Shown: positions 7,588-13,469 of the stretch, piece after piece
Layout of the letters: the number at the start of each line of letters is the position of its first letter
Position numbering within the stretch: position 1 is the first letter of the stretch
IMG/VR virus record: IMGVR_UViG_3300045020_000174
Location: 1-20,306 of that record
DNA length: 20,306 nucleotides
Source: a virus
Direction: 5' to 3' (one strand)
The notes under the pieces: model-generated
The model's database searches: none
What the model was told of the DNA's origin: nothing
Seen by the model: only the letters and a program-made list of their open reading frames with translations
Position numbers and translations under genes: made by a program

Positions 7588-7805
7588 ACGACGGCCACGC
7601 TCCGCAGTGGCCTGACGGGCAGCCGGTCACTCCCTGGGCCGACCCCTGGCACGACATCGCCGGGGACATCGCCGCCCTTCGCGCCCTGGAGTCGTTCACC
7701 GTCTCGCTGCCGACGACGCACAGCCACGAGCGCGAGCGCTGGCGCGAACCCGGCCAGCTCACCCGCGAGATGATCGCCCGGCTGCTGGCGGGCGAGTTCT
7801 GGTGA
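7563..7805 (+). CDS. Short protein, possibly the displaced 3' exon of the 5912 gene
   Basis: 80 residues from GTG 7563, which has GAGGGG six bases upstream inside the endonuclease gene. The first eight codons overlap that gene. The part from 7588 onward has the phage's normal GC-rich codons and reads DDGHAPQWPDGQPVTPW, then a helix (IAGDIAALRALESF) and another near the C-terminus (TREMIARLLAGEF). No family recognised. It could be an independent small gene, or the true C-terminus of the 5912 gene: joining base 6803 to base 7588 would restore one frame reading ARWYDGHAPQWP. I cannot decide between these from sequence alone. Confidence 0.6.
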   Translation: MEGTDHPVDDGHAPQWPDGQPVTPWADPWHDIAGDIAALRALESFTVSLPTTHSHERERWREPGQLTREMIARLLAGEFW

Positions 7806-7935
7806 GCCGGCCGACTGCGACCTGCCAGTGCGACGTCATCCCGGAGCGGCCGTAACCGGGCCGGGATCTTCCTGTGCGGTCACGGGTGCTGGCGGACCGC
7901 CCGCCTGCTGTGGCGCGCCCGACTAGGCTTGCGTC

Positions 7936-8301
7936 ATGCCACCTATCCGCGATGTCGTCGGCTACTGCCCTATGGGGTGCGGCCCTCACCTGCACGTGAT
8001 GTCCGGCGGGATGATCATGTGCCTCGCCCCGGGGTGCCCTGACCCTGGCACCGTCACCGCGATCCTCTCCGACCCCGAGACCGAGCACGTCGCCGAGGTC
8101 ACCGAGGACGGGTGGACGCTGAAGCACCCGCTGCGCGAGCGGGCCGGCGACGGCCTGTTCGCCTGCCGCGCGGGAGAGGTAATGCACCAGGCTGAGGAGG
8201 ACGGCGCGCTCGTTCCCGGGCGCTGGCGCCTGCTCCCCGGCCGGGACGGGGCTACGGCGGCTTTCCAGGCCGTGCCCCCGGACGGGGACGCCGCTCCCTG
8301 A
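7936..8301 (+). CDS. DUF6085-like protein
   Basis: 121 residues. The N-terminus GYCPMGCGPHLHVMSGGMIM, followed by CLAPGCPDP, contains two CxxxC-type pairs that would form a zinc ribbon. It is followed by ETEHVAEVTEDGWTLKHPLRER and GRWRLLPGRDG. This layout matches what I recall as the DUF6085 family of actinobacteria and their phages; function unknown. There is no ribosome binding site. Instead TAGGCT (7924-7929), a plausible -10 box, ends six bases before the ATG, which suggests a leaderless mRNA, common in actinomycetes. The -35 position is not convincing. Confidence 0.8.
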   Translation: MPPIRDVVGYCPMGCGPHLHVMSGGMIMCLAPGCPDPGTVTAILSDPETEHVAEVTEDGWTLKHPLRERAGDGLFACRAGEVMHQAEEDGALVPGRWRLLPGRDGATAAFQAVPPDGDAAP

Positions 8302-8359
8302 GGAATCTCCCCGTGAGGCGCTCTCCTGCGTTACCCTGGTGCTGGCGAGGGGTTCCCCG

Positions 8360-8446
8360 ACCCTCCGTCCTAGGAGGGCCGCTCCCCCGCCCTGAGGCCC
8401 TCCGCCAGAGCCCGCCTGCTCACTACCAGGCGGGCTCTGCCTTTTC
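8360..8446 (+). terminator. Rho-independent terminator
   Basis: AGAGCCCGCCTG (8407-8418) pairs perfectly with CAGGCGGGCTCT (8427-8438) around an 8-nt loop and is followed by GCCTTTTCC. A smaller hairpin CCCTCC/GGAGGG lies upstream near 8360-8380. It separates the DUF6085-like gene from the next virion gene pair. Confidence 0.85.
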
Positions 8447-8476
8447 CCCCGGAAGACGTGAGACCCGGGAGGAACG

Positions 8477-8860
8477 ATGGCGGAGGATGACAGCACAGGG
8501 GTCGGGATACCCGCGAATCCTTCCGGGTTCGAGCGGGCACTGGGCATGATCCCCAGGTTCCTGGCCAGCCACGTCCACGTGATCTGGCTGCTGGTCCTGG
8601 GGAGCTACCTGATCGTGCTGCCGCTGTGCGGGGTGAACGTCAGCGCCAAGTCAGAGCTAATCGGCGGCAACTACACCAACGTCACCAGCGACATCGGCGC
8701 GTGCATCGCGGCCGGGGGAACCGTGCACCTGGTGAAGCAGCAGCGCAGGCGCAGCAGGGTGACGGAGGCGACTCACAAGATCATGGCCGACCTTTACCAG
8801 ACCCACACGGGACAGGCGCACCCGGCCGCGATCACGGAGATCACCGAGCACCGGGAGTAG
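8477..8860 (+). CDS. Small membrane protein upstream of repeat-rich virion gene
   Basis: 127 residues, strong ribosome binding site GGGAGGA before ATG 8477. One clear hydrophobic segment at about residues 33-54 (HVIWLLVLGSYLIVLPLCGV), preceded by a short amphipathic helix and followed by a basic patch (KQQRRRSR, about residues 86-93) and a C-terminal helix. A second weaker nonpolar stretch lies around IGACIAAGGTVHLV. A holin-like or other membrane role is possible from size and topology, but no endolysin is adjacent, so I leave function open. It ends three bases before the next GTG start, so the two are coupled. Confidence 0.75.
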   Translation: MAEDDSTGVGIPANPSGFERALGMIPRFLASHVHVIWLLVLGSYLIVLPLCGVNVSAKSELIGGNYTNVTSDIGACIAAGGTVHLVKQQRRRSRVTEATHKIMADLYQTHTGQAHPAAITEITEHRE

Positions 8861-8863
8861 CCC

Positions 8864-11053
8864 GTGGCGGGAATCCTCGCCGAGAACGGCACCGCGATCC
8901 TGGCGGAGAACGGCACCGCGATCCTCCAGGAGGGAAGCGGGTCACCCTCGGGCTCTGCGGCGCTCTCGGCCGGCACTGCCCTGACCGCTACCGGGGCGAC
9001 GTCCAGCCTCGGATCGTCGATGCACGCCTCGGCGACGCTGACGGCGGCCGGCTTCTCCGGGCCTCCCGGAGCGCACCTGACGGCCGCCGCGACGCTGCAC
9101 GCGCCCGCCCGGGTCATCGTCCTGGATACGGCGCACCTGTCGGCCAGCCCGTCGCTGACCGCCTCCGGGTTCGTCCCGATGCTCCTGGCGCGGCCGTCGC
9201 TGTCGGCCTCCGCCAAGGTGACCCAGGCCGGTGCCGCCGCACTGCACGCGCCCGGCTCGCTGGCCGCCGCCACCTCCCAGTCGGCCGCTCACCTGTCGGC
9301 CGCCCCGTCCCTGCTCGCCCCCGGGCGGATGGCTGCGGCGCGGCTGTTCGCGGGCACCGGGCTGAGCGCGTCCGGGCAGTATTTCATGCCGGGCCAGGCG
9401 GCCCTGTACGGCGGGGCGCAGCTCCACGCCAGCGCCCTGAACTCGACCGGGGCCGGGTTCGTCATCCTGCGGGCCTCCACGTCCCTGGCCGCCGTCGCGC
9501 TGAACAAGGCGGTGGACTCGGCCGGCCTGTCGGCCGCCGCCCACCTGTCCGCAGCCACCTCCCAGTCGGCCGCTCACCTGTCGGCCGCCCCGTCCCTGGC
9601 CGCCGCCGGGCAGCACTCCGCCGTCGCCGCTGCCCACCTGGCCGCGTCGGCGTCCTCCGCTGCCGCCGCGAAGGTCACGGAGCGGGCCTCTGCGGGCCTG
9701 CACGGCTCGGCCGCCCTGTCGGCCGGGGCGGTGCCCTCCAGGGTCGCCAGGGGCCGCCTGAGCGCCGCTGCGGCCCTTTCCGCCACCGGGGCGACCCACA
9801 GGGACGAGGCCGCCGCAGCGGTCCTCCAGGCCGCCACGGCGCTGCGCGCCGCCGGGCTGCGGACCACGTTCGGGACCGCCCGCCTGTCCTCGTCCCCGGG
9901 GCTGACCGCCCACGGGGCGCGCACGGCGGTCGCGAGGGCTCCGCTCGCCGCCCAGGGGCAGCTAGCCGCCCAGGGGCAGGACCTTCCCGGCGCCCGGCTG
10001 AGCGCCTCCGCCTCCCTGGCCGGGCCGGCGGTGCTCAGCCGCACCGGGAAGGCGCTGCTGTCCGGCGGGGCGAGGCTCACCGGGACGGCCCACGGCACCA
10101 CCTTCCCGAAGGCCGCCTTCACCGCGCCCGGCGTCTTCACCCCGGTGCCCAACGGCATCATCCAGGGCGCGTCGTCGCTCGCGGTGTCCCCGTCGCTGGC
10201 CGCGTCGGCGCTGACCAGGCCGAAGCTGCCGTTCCCGCTGCGGCCGAAGGGGCAGCAGCCGACCTGGCAGCGGGACATCCAGCGGTTCGCGGTGGTGCAG
10301 GAGCGGCAGCGGCACGCCCAGGCGCTGTGGCAGTACGGGGAGCTGGTGGTGTTCGCGCTGATGTGGCGTCCCCAGGACATCGACCTGGGGCTCGCGCAGC
10401 GGTGCACCCGCTGCTACGTCCCGGCGCAGGTGATCACCGACCTGCCCCCGGAGACCCCGCCGCCGCTCGGCTGGGCGACCGCCTCCACCGAGGCGCAGAT
10501 CTCCGCCGCCTACGGGCAGGGCAACCAGTTCCGCTGCACGCTGTGCTACGGGACCATGATCATCTCGAACCGGGATGTTCAGTACCCCGGCTTGCGGGCG
10601 CTGATCGTCCGTCCGGCGATCCTGACCGACACCGACCAGAACCAGCAGCGCAGCGCGAAGGGCGTGGTGAGCACCGGGCAGGTGGCGGTGCAGTCCACCC
10701 CGGACTTCCGGGTGCACACGCTCGACTACTTTTTCAGGGCCGACGGCCGCCGCTACCAGCTCGCGGTCCCGGCGCGGACGACGCTGCGGACCGGGTTCGG
10801 CTCCCCGTGGCAGGCGTCGGCGGGCGTGAGCTACAACCTGTCCAGCGCGGTGCTGGAGGACCCGAGGGCGTCGGTGGCGTACGTGATCCCGCCAGCCGCC
10901 GCGCAGGTGGAGCAGGTGCTGGGCACCTACACCCGGGTTCCGGCTGACTACGCCTGGTTCGAGCAGGTGAACGGGCCGCTGATTCCCGGGGAGGAGCCGT
11001 CCCCTGCTGCTTACGGGCGCCAGCAGCCGGACGCGGTGCTGCTGGGATCGTGA
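8864..11053 (+). CDS. Repeat-rich virion protein with CxxC neck/connector-like domain
   Basis: 729 residues, GTG start with GGGAG upstream. It opens with a tandem repeat of LAENGTAI. Residues about 25-430 are a low-complexity Ala/Ser/Leu/Gly region built from many degenerate units of about 12-20 residues (for example GTALTATGATS, AHLSAAPSL, SLSASAKV), probably an extended fibrous or beta-repeat shaft. Residues about 450-729 form a different globular domain with helix RDIQRFAVVQERQRHAQALW, two cysteine pairs (RCTRCY, RCTLCYG) that probably bind one zinc, and a beta-rich end. The latter resembles conserved phage neck-type structural proteins, recalled only weakly. Fusion of a repeat shaft to this domain is unusual. 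Confidence 0.8.
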   Translation: MAGILAENGTAILAENGTAILQEGSGSPSGSAALSAGTALTATGATSSLGSSMHASATLTAAGFSGPPGAHLTAAATLHAPARVIVLDTAHLSASPSLTASGFVPMLLARPSLSASAKVTQAGAAALHAPGSLAAATSQSAAHLSAAPSLLAPGRMAAARLFAGTGLSASGQYFMPGQAALYGGAQLHASALNSTGAGFVILRASTSLAAVALNKAVDSAGLSAAAHLSAATSQSAAHLSAAPSLAAAGQHSAVAAAHLAASASSAAAAKVTERASAGLHGSAALSAGAVPSRVARGRLSAAAALSATGATHRDEAAAAVLQAATALRAAGLRTTFGTARLSSSPGLTAHGARTAVARAPLAAQGQLAAQGQDLPGARLSASASLAGPAVLSRTGKALLSGGARLTGTAHGTTFPKAAFTAPGVFTPVPNGIIQGASSLAVSPSLAASALTRPKLPFPLRPKGQQPTWQRDIQRFAVVQERQRHAQALWQYGELVVFALMWRPQDIDLGLAQRCTRCYVPAQVITDLPPETPPPLGWATASTEAQISAAYGQGNQFRCTLCYGTMIISNRDVQYPGLRALIVRPAILTDTDQNQQRSAKGVVSTGQVAVQSTPDFRVHTLDYFFRADGRRYQLAVPARTTLRTGFGSPWQASAGVSYNLSSAVLEDPRASVAYVIPPAAAQVEQVLGTYTRVPADYAWFEQVNGPLIPGEEPSPAAYGRQQPDAVLLGS
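8882..8925 (+). repeat. Tandem 24-bp repeat at 5' end of the repeat-rich gene
   Basis: GAGAACGGCACCGCGATCCT occurs at 8882-8901 and again at 8906-8925, coding for ENGTAIL twice. It is in frame and part of the protein repeat. Confidence 0.9.
9269..9598 (+). repeat. Exact 45-bp direct repeat inside the repeat-rich gene
   Basis: A 45-bp sequence at 9269-9313 is repeated exactly at 9554-9598, 285 bp later and in the same frame (285 is 95 codons). It encodes ATSQSAAHLSAAPSL. Surrounding repeats are degenerate, so this copy is a recent duplication or conversion and could support in-frame deletion of 285 bp. Confidence 0.9.
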
Positions 11054-11054
11054 A

Positions 11055-11084
11055 GAAGGCCAGGCCCGCACGGGCCTGGCCTTC
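11055..11084. terminator. Convergent (bidirectional) terminator hairpin
   Basis: GAAGGCCAGGCCCG (11055-11068) is fully complementary to CGGGCCTGGCCTTC (11071-11084). It begins two bases after the stop of the + strand virion gene and lies before the end of the - strand DUF397-like gene. T-runs are weak on both sides, but a 14-bp GC-rich stem at a convergent junction is best read as a shared terminator. Confidence 0.75.
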
Positions 11085-11099
11085 GGAGCAGGAGAGCGG

Positions 11100-11294
11100 C
11101 TAGCGGTCGAACTCTCCGTTGCGGACTCCGCCGAGGAAGGCGTCCCATTCGGCGGCGGTGAAGCGGAGGACCGGGCTGCCCTGGTCCTTGCTGTGGCGGA
11201 CGTCGGTGCCGTCTGCCATGTGACGGACCTCGACGCAGTTGCCCTGGGCACTGAGGCTGCTCTTGAACCACACACCTGTGGCGTTCTGTTCCAT
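11100..11294 (-). CDS. DUF397-like small protein, copy 1
   Basis: 64 residues. Starts MEQNATGVWFKSSLS, then GNCVEV, ending FTAAEWDAFLGGVRNGEFD. This W-x-KSS-x-S, GNCVEV and F-x-x-EW-x-AF layout is the DUF397 signature found in many copies in Streptomyces and related hosts, usually beside a helix-turn-helix regulator gene; the developmental protein BldB is recalled as a member. I chose the ATG at 11294 because the paralogue next door starts the same way (MDQNAT). No helix-turn-helix gene is adjacent here. The phage may use it to act on host regulators, but that is inference. Confidence 0.87.
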   Translation of the reverse strand: MEQNATGVWFKSSLSAQGNCVEVRHMADGTDVRHSKDQGSPVLRFTAAEWDAFLGGVRNGEFDR

Positions 11295-11332
11295 AGTGTT
11301 CAGCTTACCGGCACGATATCCGGTTCTGCCTT

Positions 11333-11536
11333 TCAACGGTCGAAATCGCCGTTGCGGATGCCGCCGATGAAAGCGCTCCACTCCTCGGCGGTGAAGGTGA
11401 GCACGACATTGCGCCTGCGGCTGTTGCGGACCTGGGCTCCGCCGTCGGTGAGGAACTGCGCCTCAACGCAGTTGCCGTTCGCGAAGGAAAGCGACGACTT
11501 GAACCATCCGTCACGCGGTGTAGCGTTCTGATCCAT
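11333..11536 (-). CDS. DUF397-like small protein, copy 2
   Basis: 67 residues starting MDQNATPRDGWFKSSLS, with GNCVEAQFL and FTAEEWSAFIGGIRNGDFD. It is a tandem paralogue of the gene at 11100-11294, clearly related but diverged, and even the region upstream shares GAACCGGA. A longer start at 11548 is in frame, but alignment with copy 1 favours 11536. TATGGT just upstream could be a -10 box. Separate upstream sequences suggest each copy may have its own promoter. Confidence 0.85.
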   Translation of the reverse strand: MDQNATPRDGWFKSSLSFANGNCVEAQFLTDGGAQVRNSRRRNVVLTFTAEEWSAFIGGIRNGDFDR

Positions 11537-11610
11537 ATGTGTTACCATACCCTTCGTGTCTCCGGTTCAGCGGCCCGGACTGGGGACGCGCTGGCAGGGG
11601 GAGGCCCCGC

Positions 11611-11898
11611 TCATTGAGGGACGGACGGGGCATCCTCCTGCGACCACACCCGGATCGCCTCGCGGATCTCCCCGTCGTCGGGGTCCCTGAGGGCCTCGGC
11701 GAGGTCGGCGGCCGACGGCGGGTTGTCCATCCCGGTGCCCATGCGGACGCTCAGGTCCGCCAGGCGCTCGCGGGTGATCTCCTTCTCGTTGAGTTCGCCG
11801 ACGACGCGCTCCTTGGCCAGCCACAGGGCGCTGGTGAGCACCTTGCGCGCTTCATCTCTCTGCATTTTTCGCTGCATGTTCCAATCATAAAGCGGCAC
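11611..11898 (-). CDS. Small helical protein, unknown
   Basis: 95 residues, mostly predicted helix (QRKMQRDEARKVLTSALWLA; TRERLADLSVRMGTGM; AADLAEALRDPDDGEIREAI). GTG 11898 is the likely start because AGGA lies five bases upstream; an internal ATG at 11877 has no ribosome binding site. Charged and soluble, no cysteines or membrane segment. Not recognised. It lies just upstream of the DUF397-like pair on the same strand and could share their transcript. Confidence 0.65.
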   Translation of the reverse strand: MPLYDWNMQRKMQRDEARKVLTSALWLAKERVVGELNEKEITRERLADLSVRMGTGMDNPPSAADLAEALRDPDDGEIREAIRVWSQEDAPSVPQ

Positions 11899-11970
11899 TG
11901 TGATCCTGTCTGGTACCGTATGTCCCGAGCGAAAGCTGAGGTTCAGACTGAGGCTGACACGCCCGCATCA

Positions 11971-12040
11971 GTGAGAGGTGCCTGGTTCAAGTCCAGGGGG
12001 CGGCACAACGGGCCGCCCTAGCTCAGTGCAGAGCACTCGC
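11971..12040 (+). tRNA. Circularly permuted tRNA-like locus A (3' half before 5' half)
   Basis: First comes the 3' half: anticodon-stem strand GTGAG (11971-11975), variable AGGTG, T arm CCTGG, TTCAAGT, CCAGG (11981-11997), acceptor GGGCGGC (11998-12004), discriminator A12005. After a 6-nt linker comes the 5' half: acceptor GCCGCCC (12012-12018), TA, D stem GCTC/GAGC (12021-12034), A, and anticodon-stem strand CTCGC (12036-12040). The acceptor strands pair perfectly over 7 bp, and CTCGC pairs with GTGAG over 5 bp with one wobble. Beyond them GCCC (11961-11964) can pair with GGGC (12043-12046), and CTGA (11954-11957) with TCAG (12048-12051). The D loop is short and lacks GG. I cannot assign the anticodon: no choice gives U33. 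Confidence 0.5.
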
Positions 12041-12122
12041 AAGGGCATCAGGATCAAGCTGCGACGCTCAAAGCTCAAGCTCGCGCCAGCGCTCGCGGAT
12101 CGACCTGGCACCTGACCCACGC

Positions 12123-12198
12123 GGGGAAATGCAGGTTCGATTCCTGCCGGGAGCGCCCCGTGCTCCCGTGGCCTAACGGACAAGGCACCTCTTGTGAA
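12123..12198 (+). tRNA. Circularly permuted tRNA-like locus B (3' half before 5' half)
   Basis: 3' half first: stem strand GGGG (12123-12126), AAAT, T arm GCAGG, TTCGATT, CCTGC (12131-12147), acceptor CGGGAGC (12148-12154), discriminator G12155. After a 6-nt linker: acceptor GCTCCCG (12162-12168), TG, D arm GCCT/AGGC with loop AACGGACA (12171-12186), then CCTC (12188-12191). Acceptors pair perfectly over 7 bp; CCTC pairs with GGGG over 4 bp with one wobble. GGCACCT (12107-12113) and GGGTGCC (12206-12212) outside the halves also pair, closing an extended stem. The 5' half contains TTGTGAA, which could serve as an anticodon loop reading GTG (His); if joined differently the loop could be TTCACGC (CAC, Val). 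The lack of a G-1/C73 pair argues against His. Confidence 0.5.
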
Positions 12199-12283
12199 AG
12201 CTGACGGGTGCCCAACCGCCGCCGCGTTCCGTACCTGGCGTCGGAGACTCATCTCATACATGAGCGACTCTGTAAAAGTCACA

Positions 12284-12325
12284 GGCCCGGCGTACATGGC
12301 AAAGGTGCGCCGGGCCGCCTTTACC
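12284..12325 (+). terminator. Hairpin after permuted tRNA loci
   Basis: GGCCCGGCG (12284-12292) pairs with CGCCGGGCC (12308-12316), followed by GCCTTTACC. It could terminate the tRNA transcript or shape the leader of the next gene, whose ribosome binding site begins at 12328. Just upstream, CTCAT/ATGAG and GACT/AGTC form small hairpins, the latter around CTGTAAA, the same loop as in the Tyr tRNA, but no T arm or acceptor follows. Confidence 0.5.
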
Positions 12326-12336
12326 CCGGAGGAAAG

Positions 12337-13095
12337 ATGCCGCAGACCCTCGGCCAGGTCATCGCCCTGGAGTCGGCCGCCCGCGCCGACGCCAACAAGC
12401 GACTCGGAGCGATCCACAAGAGCGCCCAGAAGGCCCCGCTCTTCAACGGCTTCGACAAGACGTACGCGCCGTTCTCCGAGACCGACGAGGAGGCGCGGAC
12501 CGGGATCAGGCGGCTCCCGGCGGAGGGCAGCAACATCCAGCTCCGCGCCGAGGACCTCCTCGTCACCTTCCTGCGCGAGATGGGCACCGCCGTCAACCTG
12601 GCGCACCTCAAGGACACCGCGAACTGCGAGGCGAAGGCCGACGTCACCGTGGACGGCCAGCTCCTCCTGCCCCAGGTCCCGGCGACCCACCTGCTGCACA
12701 TGGAGAAGGCGCTCGCCGACCTCGGCACGTTCATCGCGGCGCTCCCGGTGGAGGACCCGACCGAGGAGTGGCTCCCGCACACCGACGGGCTGCGGAAGAC
12801 CGCCGAGACCTTCACCGTGCGCAACAGCGTCAAGAAGGTCCCCCTGGTGCTGCACGCCCCCACCGACAAGCACCCCGCCCAGGTGGCGGTGATCGAGGAC
12901 ACGGTGCCGGAAGGGCGCTGGACGACGGTCAAGTACACCGCCGCCCTCACCCCGGGCCGCAAGCGCGAACTGGAGCGCCGCGTCTCTGCGCTCCGCGACG
13001 CCTTCAAGGTCGCCCGCGAGGCGGCCAACCGGATGGAGGTCCCAAACGGCCGTCTCGACGAGGGCGCGCTGCTGATGGACTATCTTCTGGGATAG
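12337..13095 (+). CDS. Conserved phage protein (DUF7873-like)
   Basis: 252 residues. ATG 12337 has a strong GGAGGAAA ribosome binding site; the longer open frame upstream overlaps RNA structure and is not coding. The sequence PQTLGQVIALESAARADANK at the start, then LFNGFDKTYAPFSE, a central region with LLHMEKALADLGTFIAALPV, and RVSALRDAFKVAREAANRME near the end match a protein family I recall from many actinobacteriophages (DUF7873, label to be verified). It is soluble, mixed helix and strand, without catalytic motifs I know. It is followed by its own terminator, so it is probably a single-gene transcript. Confidence 0.8.
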   Translation: MPQTLGQVIALESAARADANKRLGAIHKSAQKAPLFNGFDKTYAPFSETDEEARTGIRRLPAEGSNIQLRAEDLLVTFLREMGTAVNLAHLKDTANCEAKADVTVDGQLLLPQVPATHLLHMEKALADLGTFIAALPVEDPTEEWLPHTDGLRKTAETFTVRNSVKKVPLVLHAPTDKHPAQVAVIEDTVPEGRWTTVKYTAALTPGRKRELERRVSALRDAFKVAREAANRMEVPNGRLDEGALLMDYLLG

Positions 13096-13114
13096 GAACC
13101 CGCATTCCGCGAGG

Positions 13115-13146
13115 ACCCCGGCGGCCAGGCCCCGCCGGGGTTTCTT
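13115..13146 (+). terminator. Rho-independent terminator
   Basis: ACCCCGGCGG (13115-13124) pairs with CCGCCGGGGT (13132-13141) around a short loop and is followed by TTCTTG. It ends transcription of the preceding conserved gene. Confidence 0.85.
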
Positions 13147-13193
13147 GCGTCCGGGGCCGGACAAGGGCGCGCGGTGCGACGTCACAGGTAAGT

Positions 13194-13469
13194 GTGAGCG
13201 ACGATCCGTTCCCGGGGCGCGACGAGGTGGACTGGTCGGTCCTGAAGGACCTGGCCGACCGGGACCACCCGCTGGTGAACAACTCCTGGCAGCCGCCCGA
13301 CCCGGACACCCACTACTCCGCCGAGATGTTCTACGAGGCGAAGAACGTCCACCACCTGCTCGACATGGCCGGGGTGCCGCACGGCTACAGCATGGACACC
13401 AGGAGCATCGACTGCCGGGTGCTGCTGCTGGTCATGGCGTTCAACCGGCTGCGCGGGGCTACGGGGTAG
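13194..13469 (+). CDS. Small unknown protein
   Basis: 91 residues from GTG 13194, with AGG five bases upstream. Acidic N-terminal half (DDPFPGRDEVDWSVLKDLAD) and a helical C-terminal half (SAEMFYEAKNVHHLLDMAG; DCRVLLLVMAFNRLRG). Not recognised. Its last 11 bases overlap the end of the - strand winged-helix gene, so the two converge without a terminator between them. Confidence 0.65.
   Translation: MSDDPFPGRDEVDWSVLKDLADRDHPLVNNSWQPPDPDTHYSAEMFYEAKNVHHLLDMAGVPHGYSMDTRSIDCRVLLLVMAFNRLRGATG

Noticed and set aside
7802-7855. 17-codon GTG frame overlapping the end of the 80-residue gene
   Set aside because: Too short to support; only the GTGA overlap argues for it.
8626-10947. Very long open frame of 773 codons overlapping the repeat-rich virion gene
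   Set aside because: It is the +1-type shadow of the GC-rich repeat gene: composition is Arg/Gly/Ala/Pro-rich, it has no ribosome binding site, and the other frame has proper GC3 bias, start and conserved cysteine pairs.
11941-12280. Group I permuted intron-exon arrangement as the explanation for the permuted tRNAs
   Set aside because: GTTCAGACT (11941) recalls a group I R element, but the flanks are too short for a core, no matching S element or P7 pairing was found, and intron splice-site bases do not fit locus A. Kept only as an untested alternative.
12242-12283. Tyr-like anticodon arm (CTGTAAA loop) as another tRNA
   Set aside because: Only a 4-bp stem, no D arm, T arm or acceptor around it.
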